From Tretioscincus oriximinensis (taxonomy: Eukaryota; Chordata; Lepidosauria; Squamata; Gymnophthalmidae): a DNA stretch of 64,000 bases. A program made the position numbers and the translations under genes. Positions 13,201-28,200 of the stretch are shown here, one piece after another; position 1 is the first letter of the stretch, and each line of letters opens with the position of its first letter. The notes beneath the pieces are model-generated. The model was given only the letters and a program-made list of their open reading frames with translations. It had not been told where the DNA came from and made no database searches. The stretch covers positions 3,335,371 through 3,399,370 of the forward strand of contig JAJVDF010000045.1 of assembly GCA_022410635.1 (NCBI GenBank). Reading direction: 5' to 3'.

Positions 13201-16200
13201 CACTAGCCTCTAAGAAATAGGAATGTATATTTATACTTTTTCTGAACTGCCCTCCCTCCCACCCATCCATGCTATAGTGTACAATACTGGAGCAGAACGA
13301 GACAGTATTTGTCGGTCATGGGGACAATATCACTATGAAACCTTTGATGGGCTCTACTATTACTTCTCTGGGAAATCTACCTATGTCCTTGTTCAACAGA
13401 ATGAACTGAATGAACAAAGTTTCTCCATACAAGTGAGTTTTTTTGTATGAAATTTGATCTAAACAATTTAAGTAGTTTGCTACAAACAGAGGCATGCCAT
13501 GCCTTTTTTAAAGTTCTTGGATATTGTGTGAAATTCCTTTTGAGCTCTGGCATTATTAGTGAAGTTTGTAAAATGGACTGGGTTGAATTGCTTAAATCTT
13601 ATGGAGTGTTGCTTTAGAGGATTTCCAAGGTTTTCCTACCACCTTACTTTATGAATAGTCTATCAAACCCCATGTTGTATAAGAAGGCAATGGACTCTTT
13701 TTCTAGAAAGCCCTAAATTATGTGTGCTCAAAGTATCTGAAGGAGAGCCTTTTCTCATACAGACTTGTCTATGTTAAGATCATGAAATGAGGGCCTTCTT
13801 ATACAGTAGTTCCGCNACTACTATGCGTGAGAGAGACTGATATGAAAGGGCATTCTCTGGGTCATCCCCCCCCCCTTACTGCCAGCATTGAAATAATTGC
13901 TTTGTTATGCTGTGTGCTTGTTTTTATTTTGATTGTGATATGGTCTCATGATTGATCATTAAAATTTTGCCTGTTTCCTGCTTTTAGAGGAATACCAGGT
14001 GCCAACTCTATTCTTATGCCCTGCTCTGTATCCAAAGGTCTCTGGGCAGTCAACAATATAAAACAAAAAATTGGCATAATGAAACAGTATCTGAAGGCAG
14101 AAAGGAAAACATTTTTTCATCCAAGGGTCCTTCAAGGATCTTCTAAAAGAATACAGTGATGGTGACTGACATTCCATTATGGTTTTCAGTACTCAATTAA
14201 AACTTCTGGGTTCCNCCAGACTCTATTCTTAATTCTTATCATAATTATGCCAGAGTAGGAGGGAGGATGAGTGGTTCATATTTTTAAATTTGTTTTACTT
14301 TTCGTGTCACAAGAGCTAAACCAAAGATGGTAGGCTTATTGAAGTGTGACCAAGAACTCAGAGCTGCCTGTAAAAAAACATACTAGCAGGCCATGAATTC
14401 AGCTGCTTTTTTACAGTTATGCTTTGCATAATACATTCTGCCTCCAATGTTTGAGGGTGATGTTTAGCTGCTAAAATTGAATAGAATGAAGTAAAATCAG
14501 TAAACTATTTTTATCATTAATTCAAAACTTAAGGTTTGTAGATTTTTTAAAAATAGGACAAATATCCTTCTTTACAGGTTCATAATGATCCAGAATGCAA
14601 GTCATCTCCCTATTCTTGCAAAAGATCCATTAGCCTGTATTTCTCTGGAGAAGGTGAAATACGGTTAAGCTCTGAAGTCACTTACAGAGGAATTGGGTAA
14701 ACCATTATATGAATGTCCTCACTCTTTCTGTACCTACTGTCTGTATTTTAACATTTTTATTTATAAGGGCTCCTGTTAAAATAACTTGATTTCTGTGGAT
14801 CTTGGTGGCTGAAATAACCTTCTTGGAAGTATAATTGGGTAGGGGAAAGCTAAGTAATTTGTGTGAAATTATTTCTATATCAATTTTTCAATTCATGTTG
14901 GCAATTGTTAGCAGACTTTTGATTTTTTTTTAAATGAACATTAGTATCACTTAATATTAATAGCTAACAGCTGTTTTGTCAGAATATGGAAAAAATGGAA
15001 TTCTTGTTCATTAAGTTATATTTTGTTTTCCAGAATACAGTTGCCATATACTATAGGAAACACATACCTCCAAAAGCTATCTGGCTATATTATCATTAGG
15101 CATCAATATGCATTTTCTTTGGCTTGGGATGGTTCATCTGCGGTTTATATTAAAATGGCTCCTGACTATTTAGGGAAAACTCATGGACTATGTGGTAATA
15201 ACAATGCCATTGTACAAGATGAACTTGCCACTAGCTATGGTGAGTATTTAAATTTATTTAGATATAATCTATGTCTAAAATATGCTTGTGCAATGGTCTT
15301 CAGGAAATGCAAGCAACAGGAATTTATAAATTGGTTAAAACAGAACATAAATTTAATCAAAGAAATATTAATAAAAGGGATCAGGTTCAACAAAATGTGA
15401 GAATGCAGAATATTCTGTTCAGGTATAAGTTCAGCATGTTTTTGTATAAAATTGCTTAATACACACCAACAGTCCCTCAAGTGGACAATAAAGCTGAAAC
15501 TTCACATGCAGTTATTGATTACTTCATAAATCAAAAGTCATGAGCTATAACAATGACTATTCTTTTCTTAAACTCATTCTGCTTGCATATGAAAGCTAGG
15601 CATGGGAAACATGGATTGCCAAAAGAATGTGTAATTTGGGGAAAAGTAGGTGTTGGTGCTGGCTGGACTATTTTTTACATATTTGGACATGCCTGAGTAT
15701 TATTAAAACAAAAAACATGAGTTTATAGAAGCTTATGCACAGAGGCTTCAAATAGGGGGGAAAAAGAGAATGAACTCATCACAATGGACATGCTCTCCAC
15801 AAGTTGGTTAATTATTTAACCATAGAAAGACTTTTAATGCAATTTACAATATTTGCCTCGGTAATGTGGTCTTAGGGATCTGTTGCAATGCATCTAATGT
15901 GTTGTTTCAAGTCCCTAAATGGATTACAAAGTCTGTACAAGCAGGACCTTAAACATATCCCAGTCCTTAACCTTGCAATTTAAAAAAGCTTCCCTCTAGA
16001 TGTCATTCTCTCATGACATACACCATGGCTGTCTCTATATAGTCTTGCATTTACTGAAAATGTTGTGGTGATGCTAAGGTTTCTGTAATAGTGATTCTCT
16101 GCTTCTGCCATGTATATCTTTGCTTGGCTGGTTGTAAGCCAAAAGCGGAGAAAATACAAAATGAAATACAAGGATATTGACTAACATCCAGATACTTTGA

Positions 16201-19200
16201 AGAAGAAACAGACCAGGAAAGAGTTCAGGATTGTTCTGATGTTGCCCACTGCTTGATGGAACAAGTATGTAGTTTATCAGTTCAGACTTCAGCTTCAGAG
16301 GATGCTTCCTTGTGTGCTGGCAGAATATTTAGGCATTTCTCTGTTTAGCATTGATTTATTTCCAAAGTCTATGGATTTTATGGACAATTCTTGATTTTAC
16401 AATGTGTCNTGGCCTAAAAAATAAACTATACTATTTGGGGACTTCCAGGAAGACAGGTTGTGGTGGGAATGTAGACTTGACTTTGATCTCTTGGAATATG
16501 AGGTTCTTGTCTGGGTATTTTCTCCTAGGGAAGCTCACAGAAGATATTGAAGAATTTGTGGAGAGCTGGAAAGAAAATCCTCCTGAAGAAAATATCTTCT
16601 CCTGGGACACCACATTTAATTATGAGCCACCCTGCCTATCCCAAACTCAAGCATTTTTACAGGTAAGCATGCTAATACATAACTACGTTTTAGTCATAAA
16701 ATGCTTTTCTGGACAGGCTCAGAAAGAATTTAATTAGCAATAGTTCCACAATCAGCAGAATTACTGTGAAATACCTTCCCACCATAGCATTCTGGTGCTT
16801 GTGGTGAACTTAACTTCAAGCTATAGAAGGTCTGGACACTGTGGTCCCTTCCCCACCCCATTAAGTTGGAGTTTCCCAGAAAATGGAACATTGGCTGCAA
16901 ACGCACTACACTTTAAATAAGGAATGGAAAGAGTTTGGAAAGTTCCAAATTCAACCTAAAGTGGGTGCTTAAATCCTCCTCCATATCCACTTTAGGTTAA
17001 CAGCCAGCATAGTACACGTGGCGAGTGCTCAGCCCCTCCTTCTGGAGCTACAGAGGAAGCCAGACAAACCTGTTTTTCTGACAAGGAAGGGGGGGAGAGC
17101 CAGCAGCTGATGGTGTACTTCCTGTTTGTGGATTGGCGGTTCAGCCAGAGAATGAAAACAAAAGAGCCCCCTCCCAAGACAGTGTAAGGCTGGTGCAGAA
17201 GTCACTTTCATGCTCTTTAAACTATGATTACAGATCTAGAGTAGAAAGACCAGTGGTGTTTGTGTTTATTATTCTGAGAGAGGGGCAACATTGGTGAGAA
17301 GGGGAGAAGGCTTGGGGGGAGGTAGCAATGGATGGAGTGGGTTGGCTGAAAATGTTTATCCACAAATGCCCTTACGTGTCTTGTGTACCTCTCCCTGTTT
17401 ATGCATCTCCTGGCCTGCCATTTAATTCTCCATCCCATTGTCCCTCTGGCTCCAAGTGTTATAACCACAACTCTTATGCCTGCAGCTGGCCTTTTTAGCA
17501 TCCTACTGAAGAGGCTCTGGAGAGATGCTGTGGGATGTGAGTGGGGTGAAGGATGAATTGATAACCAAATGGGGTCAAGGTGTGAGACATGCACGGGTCT
17601 TAGACCTACATCCTGATTCCCACCCTCACCCCACCCCAGAATTCCCCAACTCCCCATCAGCTCCTTCAGACCAGAAGTGTTTTAAAATGTTTTTACATAT
17701 TAGCCATAGGAAAGAGTTTTAAACATATGTTTCTGCTAAAAGAAGAATTGTTAGAGAATTTAATTGTAAGCTAGACTGACCAGACGACCCTTTTGTGGGG
17801 TGGGTGGGTTGAAAACCGGTTTTGGGGGTGCCTCCCGGTTTTTTCTGAGGAATTTTTTCTTTAAAAAATGAAAAAAATCTTTTTTTGAAAAAGAAAATCC
17901 TCAGAAAAAAACGGGAGGCACCACAAAACCTTGTTTTCAAACCCCCCCCCCCCCCAAGGGGTCATCTGGTCAGCCTATGATGTAAGCTAGAGAATTGCAG
18001 TTTGCAAAAATTACTTTTTAATTCTTAAATTTTCAAATATATTTTCTGATGGTTGATTTTAAAATACAAAGCAGTATATCTGACTGTTGGTGTTAGTTTC
18101 TAAACTGTTCTTGTTATACAATAAGCTATGCTGTTTACACTAATTTTTCCTATTTTCAGAGGGCATATACCCTATGCAGTGTATTACTATGGGCACCCTT
18201 CAAGGAATGTCATGAATTCGTCAGCCCATTTCCTTTCATGGCCAGTTGCACAAATGACCTGTGTATGTAAGTGTCTGCTTTCTAGAATTCTAGAGTTGGG
18301 GAAACATTTATTGGGATGCAAAGAACTTGTATAGGCTATGTTGATTTTCTTTTATGAACTGCAGTCTTGAACATAGTCAGTGTTGACTTTTCAAACTTTA
18401 AGGAAAACATTTCAATGTACATAAATGTTGGGGAATTAAGTCTTTGTTCTGTACAAGGATGAAATGCCCTATTTTGAGGCATACAGCTTTTACTATCTGA
18501 TCCCGCAGCCTTTCTCTTTTCATTGTTTCTGATTTAGTTTTCTGAGGCATCTAAATGTTGAGGCAAGAGAGAATTATGTCAATGCTTATTTTTAAGGTCA
18601 GCAGCTGACAATGCAACTTGGTGTCGAGCATTAACTGAATATGCAAGGACTTGTGCTCAAGCAGGAAAACCTCTGCATGGATGGCGAGCAAAATTTGGGG
18701 AATGTGGTATGTAGGCTTTATTAAATAATACCTTTAGACTATTTTTGCAATTTACAACAGTGGTTAACAATAGTAATTGCTACACAAACTTAAACTCCAG
18801 TTTAGTCAGTGGCAGAACATAAGAATGGTGGAGGCACCTTGTTGTATTGGACCAATGTCATACCTAGTGCAAACATCTGTTCTCACAGTGGCCAGTTAGC
18901 TGTTCAAGACACAAGCTCATGGCTTCTTTTCCCTTAGTTTTCCTGCAGCTTGATTTTTAGAACATAACTCCTCTGACATCTGGCTAGTCAACCACTGATG
19001 GTTATTTGCATGAATTGGTCTATATTTTTGAACCACCCAAGCTAGGAGCCTGGTGGTGAATGTCAAAGTCTAATTCTTTATATAAAAAACTCCCAAACAA
19101 TCACCCAATGATAGTTGTTCATAATGCAAACAAGCCAGTAAAAGTTGAGCCCGTTGTAAGTCAAGCGACCTGATATTGATTGGCATAACACAAAATAGTC

Positions 19201-22200
19201 CTGGCCATATGGATAATCTCTTAAAAAATCCACCCGTGTTGCAACTTTTTCTACAAGAAAACTACTTAGACTTCTCACTTACTATGAACCTTCATCACTT
19301 CTGCTATGGTTTATGACATTAGCTGTGAAAACTGCACACAGAACTCTAGATGCAATTGCATCATTGAATTGTAGAAAGGTATCGTCTCTTTTCAAAACTA
19401 TATTATTCCTAACAGACTGTTGATCTTTTAAAATATAAATACACACAATGTCTTTCCTGATTAGTTACAGCCAGTTTTGATTTCATTAGTATAAATGAGT
19501 AATTAGGATTTTCAATTCCAATGTATATCACCTTAAACTCACAGCACTACATCAGAATTTGTAGGGTTGGTTATAGTAATCTGAGTACCTTTGTCCTTCC
19601 ACTTTCTGAATTTTGCAAGATTTCAAGACATAGCTGTATTCTGGATCAGTAAGCAAAAGTGTCTAGTCACACCCTGGAGACTAACAAAGAATAGTTGGTA
19701 GCATGAGCTTTCATGGACATCTGAAGTAGGCATAGTTTATGAAACTCATGTTACTAAATTATTTCTGTTAATTTCCATGATGTTACTTGGGTTCCGTTGA
19801 TTGCAGGATATCTTGATTATGTGCGACATGAGCAACAAGTTAAAGCTGCAGCCCACCAAGCACATTTATCTGGCCCGCAAGATGTTGTTGTCACCATTGT
19901 CTATCCTGATTAGCAGTCGACTAATCCCGGGCTCACAGTAACACACCCCGTGCCTTTTCAATAGCGCATGCACACAATGACACTAGGNAGCCTGAAAACT
20001 AGGAATTGGTTCATAATTTTTTAAAAAACTATAGTCCGGCCCTCCAACGATCTGAGGAACAGTGAACTGGCCCCATGCTTAAAAAGTTTGAGGATCCCTA
20101 TGTAGGGTAATTAAAACACAGAAATTTTACACACACATTTGTTATGTCCCTTTTTCATTAGATGTTGTCTTAAAGGAGCAGCATTTGACTACAGTTGCAT
20201 TGGGTACTAAAAATTAAACACTAAAAGGCTAACACTTCTAGACTCTGCAGAAGTGATTTAACATTTCTTCTTCTCTTTTGTTTTTAGCTGTTAAATGTGA
20301 GGAACATCTTGTCTACAATGAATGCATTGACTGTTGTCCAGCTTCATGTCAGCAAAAAACTCATTGTGTCGATAGTGAACTGCCTTGTGTTGATGGGTGC
20401 TATTGTCCAGATGGTAATTCGCTTTTTGGTGTGGAATCTTGTTAAACGGTATCATCTTTCAGAAGGCAATTGTAGCCGCCTTGCAGTTTACAGGAGACAG
20501 CAATTCAACTGTGTTCCATAAGTGTGTCACTGTATTTTATATGGGAATAGGTGGATTTAGACAAGATGCTGCAGATAGTTAATGTACTGTTAGTGATAAG
20601 AATTGTGATAAATAGAAAATATTGTTTTGGGTTTTTTTCTCCTTTTTGATCAGTATTTTAAACCTTATTTTTTAACTGGAAGAAAATGTGTTGTATATAA
20701 GTAAAACCATGTAGGATCATGGATCTATTTGGTTGAATTCATTTCAGGTAACATACCACATTCTTTAAATGATACAGATTGAAGATCTATGCAATCACTG
20801 TATTGATGCAATCTATGCAAGTGTACATACATGCTTCTGGATTTTTGGTCCTTTCCACACTATGTGGGCTGTTCATGGCCATTTTGGAGTGGGGTAGCTG
20901 TAGCCCACTTAAAGGACTGCTCACATTTGAACAGCTTGTCATAGCTATTTAAAAGCTGACAATGGGGTATTTGAAGGCTCAGAACTTTTATTTCTGACTT
21001 TTGTCATTGCCAGGAGGGAGTAAGCCTGGGACTGAAAAATATTTTTGTCCAAGAGGTGCAATGCAGAAATGGCCTGTCTTAGTTTTTTGTCTAAAAAACT
21101 AGATAAAGAGATTTTAAATCATTTTCCAACCACAGGAATTTAAAATTGTTTTTGCTGGGTTTATCAATTTAGGACTCATTTATGAAAACAGATTATGTGT
21201 GAGACCTACAGAATGCCCTTGTGATTACCATGGAAATACTCATAGAAATGGTGCCATGATTCAAGAAGAATGCAATAACTGGTTGGTAAATTCCTAATTT
21301 TTGCACATAGCACCGTCTTATCATGTTATCCTGGACCAGTTTCGGTTATTGCGGCTTGAGGAAGTGGACAAGTTGCTTGCGGGGGTCCGTCCCACTTCCT
21401 CCCCTCNGGATCCTTGCCCTTCCTGGCTGGTCAAGNCCAGCAGAGGGGGATTAGGCCNCTGGGTCCAGGAGGTGATCAATGCGNCCCTTCGGGAGGGCGA
21501 GGTTCCGCCTGCTTTGAAAGAGGCGGTGGTGCGTCCCCTCCTGAAGCGGGCCTCCCTGGATCCGGAGGTACTGGACAACTATCGCCCGGTGGCGAATATN
21601 CCCTTNTTGGGCAAGGTTCTAGAGAAGGNGGNGGNGGGCCAGCTGCAGGCATACTTGGATGAAACCGATTATCTTGACCCGTGTCAGTCTGGTTTCAGGC
21701 NGGGGTTCGGTACTGAAACGGCTCTGGTCGCCCTGATGGATGATCTGCTTGGGGAGAGAGATCGGGGCAATGCGTCCTTGCTGGTTCTCCTTGACCTCTC
21801 AGCGGCTTTCGATACCATTGACCACGGTATCCTTCTGCGGCGTCTCCGGGAGGTGGGAGTGAGAGACACTGCTTTGCGGTGGTTCTCCTCCTACCTCTCG
21901 GGGAGGATGCAGAGAGTGGCATTGGATGATTGCTGTTCGGCACCTTGGGAGCTCACTTGTGGGGTTCCTCAGGGGTCGGTTTTAGCCCCCATGCTCTTTA
22001 ACATCTATATGAAGCCGCTGGGAGAGATCATCAGGGGGTATGGAGTTGGGTGTCATCAGTATGCTGATGATACCCAGCTCTATATCTCNGTTCCATCTGA
22101 ATCGGGAGAAGCCGTGGAGGTGCTGGACCGCTGCCTGGAGGCAGCAATGGGCTGGATGTGGGCCAATAAGCTAAAGCTGAATCCAGATAAGACGGAGGTG

Positions 22201-25200
22201 CTGTTTGTCCGGGGAAACCGTGTCCAGGAGGTTAGGCNACTCCCAATGCTTGATGGGGTCGCCCTGCCCATTAATAGCAAAGTGCGTGATTTGGGGGTAT
22301 TCCTGGATACGCCGCTGTCCCTGGAGTGCCAGGTGGCAGCGGTGAGCAGGAGTGCCCACTACAACCTCCGGTTGGTCCGCCAGCTCAGGGCCTACCTGGA
22401 TGCGGAGAACCTGGCAACAGTTATCCACACTCTTGTAACCTCCAGATTGGACTACTGTAACGCTCTCTACGTGGGGCTGCCTTTGAAGACGGTCCGGAGG
22501 CTGGAGCTGGTGCAAAATATGGCGGCCCGGTTGTTGACCGGGACCCCGGGTCGGGCCCATATTACCCCGATCCTGAAACAACTGCACTGGCTTCCAATTC
22601 GCTTCCGAGCCCAATTCAAAGTGCTTGTTTTGACATATAAAGCCCTAAACGGCTTGGGACCTGCGTACCTAAGGGACCGTCTACTCCTGTACAGGCCAAC
22701 CCGCTGCCTCAGGTCCGCTGGGGAGAATAGGCTTGTGGTGCCCTCTTCATGGAGAACAACTGGGGCACGCAAAAGAGCCTTCTCAGTGGTAGCCCCCCAA
22801 TTATGGAATAGCCTCCCTCTTGAGGCTCGCCAGGCGACATCTTTGTTAACATTCCGTCGTCTGGTGAACACCTACCTCTTCACCCGGGCATTTGATAGTT
22901 AGTGGACCTCCCGGCCGGGCTCATGCCTGGGTGTGTGTGTGTGTGTGAATGGGTGGGGAGGGTTTGGGGGTCACTGTTTTTAATTGTCATGCTATTTTAA
23001 TGTTGTAAGCCGCCCTGCGACCTTAGGGTGAAGGGCGGGATAAAAGTACTAAAAATAAATAAATAAATAAATAAATAGTATTGATACCTCAAAATAAGCA
23101 GTGTATAACATTAGAACTTTCTTTTTTAGAACATCTGCTTTTCAGTAGAAGTTTGAAATAGTTTAATCCATCTCTAGGCAAGTACAGCTTTGGGGTGGTC
23201 CTTGGTAGGACCTGCCTTCTGCTCTTATGTTTCATCTATTTGGGCTCTTATTGGAGTCTTTCAGGCATGGTAATTAAATTATAGATTGTGGTAGGGCACC
23301 TAAATGACTTGTAATGTGCTGTTGGAGCATCAAATTTAGTCAAGTTGCCTCAGCTGACATTTTCTTTGTATGACTTCTTTTTCTGTTCTCTGGCTGGTCA
23401 AAATGTGCAGCTTATAACTGAGACATACTGTAAATAGCAGTTTCCTTTTTTTTTCAGTACGTGTGCTGGAGGCAAATGGATTTGTACAAATCTTACTTGT
23501 CCAGGTATGTTAATTTCAGATATTTCATTCAATATATCTAGCTAGTTAAAAATTGGTTGTATTCTGCTTGTGGAAACAACACTATCTCAAACATAACTTC
23601 AACAAATAAATGTGTGGACTAGACAATCATTTTATACAGCAAGGCTTGTATTATATAAGCAGAACTGTACATAATGCTTGTAAGGCACCTCTCTGTATGG
23701 AGCAAACAGTGCTGTCCCTACAGGGGACTGCTTGGTCATCCAGAGTGTTGCCAAGTGATACTGTTGTTCAGGTAAGCATCAGATGACCAATATCTTGACT
23801 GCAGCTTCCAGTGGCACCGTTTATATGCCTTTTCCCCCTTCCCAATCACTGCATATTTTAGACTTGTCCTTTGAGCCTATACACTGGAATCTTTAGGCCT
23901 AGTTCACTGACCCCTTACACTGGGTTTCATCTATCGTGGCCTAGTTAACTGGGATGGTTAGTGAGATCCTCAGGTCATAGGTGTCTGGAATGCCCTTCTC
24001 CTAGATGGATGGCCTTGTTTGAAGTCAAAGTTGTTGTTCTCTTAGGTTGGTTGCCAACCAAGGCCAACAGACCCAGCCTGTGCCCTAAATTGCTAATTCA
24101 GAGTTCATTTTGTTATAGACATTACTGAATTAAGGACCTGTTTAAAAACTGCAGACTTGAGCCAAGGGGTAATTATCATTGGCTGGAGTGTATCATATGC
24201 TTGTCTTGGAGATATACATTGAGTGCAGCACTTCATCAAGGAAATGCCCCCCAAACCACTGTTCCTGGAAAACCAGCAAAGATCCTGGGTTTCCCATAAT
24301 AGTGGTTGCTTACATCTATTTGTCATCTTAGTGTTTTCGTTATAAAGGGAAGCAAGGTGCACTTGGCTAGCTTGTGGGGGCTTGAAACGGGGATAACATA
24401 ATGACTGGTCAATGCAGGTGAGAGTCAGGATTGCCCCCTATCATTGGCAGAGCTGTGAGGCAATCGCAGGATTTAAAGAGAATTCCTCAATTCTGCCATC
24501 TGGAAAAACTCTTTATTTGAACATTGGCAGTTTGATTGTAAAGGAGTCTAAAGTATTGTGGACCTCAAAATAAAATGTATTCGGGGTCTACAGGAAAAAC
24601 CAGGGCAGGTTCCACCTTGAATGTAAGCAATTCTATACTTGTAATCCACATTTGCACTGACTTCACCCCTTCATGATCAAAACACACAGCATATATAAGA
24701 AAATAAATGCTTTCTGTCCAGGAATCCATATTTCTGAAATACTTTCACAGGATTAGCAAGGAAATAGAGGAGCTGACTGAAAGCTTCCCTTTCATTTTCT
24801 CAAACAACTCCTGGTCTTCACTCAGTTCATAGGCTATTGCTGAAATGTTCTGTTTTTAAAATACAATATTTCAGTATTAATTAAATCATAACCAACTATA
24901 AAACCATACTGAGAGAAAATCTTTTTTTTTTGTCAGCCGAATGTTCTGTCTCAGGAGATATTCACTTTATCACATTTGATGGGCGGAAATATACTTTTCA
25001 AGCTACCTGCCAATATATTCTGGCAAAAAGTCTTACTTCTGGGAAATTTACTGTCACTTTGCAAAATGTTCCCTGTGGACAGGTAAGAGCACAAAAAAGT
25101 GATTGTTTCAGATTGAAAGTTTTATATACTATGCATTGTGTTGTTTCACAAATCCATTCTGGATTCCAGCCAGTTGACTTAAGAAGCTATTTTCTGAATT

Positions 25201-28200
25201 CTCCCTCCCCCCATAAATTTTTGTTTAGACTCAGTTTTAGAACAGATTTATTACCATTTTGTATGTCAAACTGCAGAGAAAAGAAAGAGAGAAGTGGCAA
25301 ACCTGGCATATATTCTGGCTTCTTAAAATCAAAAAGAACAATCATCTTAGGCTGGTGACAACAACAGTCACCAAGCAACTAGAGTGTTTGGAGTGATGTA
25401 AAATTGGGCTTTCAACTTTGTGAAAGGGGATCAGCCAGTTGATAAGCACAATTTCACTTTATGAATCTGAGTGGCAGCTTTGAGGTTGGCTATGATGAGA
25501 ACTGATAAAAGAATTTCTGTTAAGTATCTACTGAGTGAAGCACAGTTTATGAGAAAGCAGCTGCTGATTACTAACTGGAACAGTGCTATGATTATGAAAT
25601 CAGTGTAAGAAAACTAGAGTTCCTGATGAATTTGGATCCATATGCATTTTTTAAAAATAGCCCTTTAAAACGTGCCTAACTAAAAAAAAAATCCAAGTAC
25701 CAGTGGTACCTCGGTTCTTGAACGCCTTGAGTTCCGACCAAATCGGTATTCGACCAGGAGATCCGAGAAAATTTTGTCTTGGACTCCNACCGAATACTTG
25801 GGACTCGTTCATTCGGCCCAGCGCGCCTTTTTTGCGTCATCAGTGTGAGTCGCGCGCCTTTTTTGCGTCATCAGTATGAGTCGCGCGCCTTGCTTGCGTC
25901 ATCAGTGTGAGTCACGCTTTGTGGAGAGAGTCATTGCTTCGGTTCTCGAACAATTTGGTTCTCGACCGTCCTCCCGGAACGGATTATGTTCGAGAACCGA
26001 GGTACCACTGTATTTATACAGAAATATTAAAATCCTGCTTGCAGGTGACTGCTATCTTGACACGACACAAGGCATTAACCATTCAGAACATTTATTGATA
26101 GCATAGTTCAAAGAGTATATAGATTGCATATCAAACAAGCATATCAAACAATAACCTTTTGCCATATAATAGTCATTAAAGTGAACAGTCATTAAAGTGG
26201 AATAAAATTAGGCCATGACTAAATAAGGTAGTAGGGGTGCGTTAAGGTGCAGCATCTTGGACNACTGTCCCTGCAGCTCATGCTGTGCAGCCACCTTTGG
26301 GTTGTCCTAAGTGACACCTGCCAGACTTACCACAGGCTTACCAAACACCTGGCATGGCTTGCATCTAATGCGAGCCCCACCCAGGCCATTGCTGGGCAGA
26401 ACCATAACACCTGGCACAGCTTGCCCCTGTAGTGAGCCCCACCAAGCCCTACATTGACAGAACCATTCTGCTCACCCATGTGAGCCCTGCCTAGACCATG
26501 CTGAAGGCAGACACCAGAGGATCAAAGAGGTTTTGTAGGGCTTGCAAGGCATTGATCTTGAACCCCTCCCCAATGACTCAGGGTGACATTCAGCTTCCAA
26601 CCCCTCCCCAAGGGCTAGCTCTCCATGTCCCTGAACTTCTTAAGGGGGACCTCACCACACTATGGAATAGTCAGGAGATATCTGCCACATAGGCATAACT
26701 ATCCCTTCTGGCCAGCCAAGATGTGCACCCGCTGCACTGAGCCATGACAATAAGAGAAGGAAAGGGTGGGTGGGATGCTTCGTCTCTCGCCAGCAGCANT
26801 GCCACACTGCACCCTTTTTATAAGGAATGTGGCCACACCACTGACACCAAGATGCCAAGGAATAGGAGGGTTTTTCCTTTTGTGTTATTACAGAAGAGGA
26901 ATCCCTTGTTTTGAAATTGAGGCTGGGTATAGCANGTAGCAGGTAGACATCATGCAACTGCATTAAAATAGATACTTTTCTTTAATGCCCAGAAAGCAGT
27001 ATGTCAGGGATGACCTTCCTCTCTTAAATTCCCACTGCTGAGGGGGCACATCTGCCTAGACTAGCCCACTTCCATGAAAGCAAAAGAGTTTGGATATTCA
27101 AATTATCAAGTGGGAAATTCCAAAACGTTCATTGAAAGATGATTCTAAACCACCCCTCCCAGAGTGCTCTAGTTGTGATTAAGTTGTTGAAGCTGTACAA
27201 CAAAATGACATGTTGATTCATAACTTGGCTTGATTTATTAAAGGATACAATCCAGCTTCACACAGAGTGTTTTTCTTGTCAATGAACCTGTTTTCTGGTA
27301 TTTTTTAAAGCTAGATTTCCTCTTTAATTACTTGAATCTGGATTTATGTTTGAGTTTATAGTTCTGGATTTATGGTTGAGTTTATACTTCTATAAGAACA
27401 GGGCACTGGAGAAGTAGACATGTACACCAAAGCTCATGCCACCTACCTTTCCCCTATTAGTCTCGAAGTGCTACAAGCCCTCTTGCAGCACTGGACTTTC
27501 TGTGCTGTTAATTGACTAAACACAAATATATAGTTTTAATACTGTCACTGCATCTCTTACAATATGCTTGCTATTTCTAGAATCAAGATGGAGCATGTAT
27601 ACAATCTGTTAGTCTTATCTTGAACCAGAATTCAAAGAGACAAGTGACTCTGACCCATTCAGGAGATGTTTTGGTATATGATCAGTACAAAGTTAACCTG
27701 CCTTATGTTGATGGTAAGAGTTTTAAAGTTTTCATGCCATGCTCCTTAGTCACCACATTTATTTGTGTGTTGGGACTGTCGACAAGAAAATGGCAGCCTA
27801 GAGGTCCCTTCCAATTCTATGATCCTATGATTCTATGAATAGTCTTAGATCTTGGTTTTTTTCTCTTGATCATGGCCTCAATTGTATTTTGGCTTTCTAG
27901 AATATTAATTTGGGTATTTGCATGTTATTGGTCACAACTCAAGAAAAACTCAAAAGAAAAAAAAACCAAGATCCAAGACTATTATAGGATAGAGTTGGAA
28001 GGGACCTCCAGGTTGTCCATTTTCTTGTTGACAGTCCAAACAGAAATGTATTCAGTTTTACACTGGATTAAAACCACCAAATATGGGCTATTTAGCAAAT
28101 AGATCATGTGTGCATTGTGGCCATTTCATCAAAGTAGTTTATTTTATTTTTTGATGCCTCTATGGAAGGTGCCAGCTTTGGGAGGATAGGACATTTTGAT

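Noticed and set aside
21301..22902. 533-codon open frame as a host gene
   Set aside because: It is the reverse transcriptase of an L2 LINE with its 3' tail, not a cellular gene.
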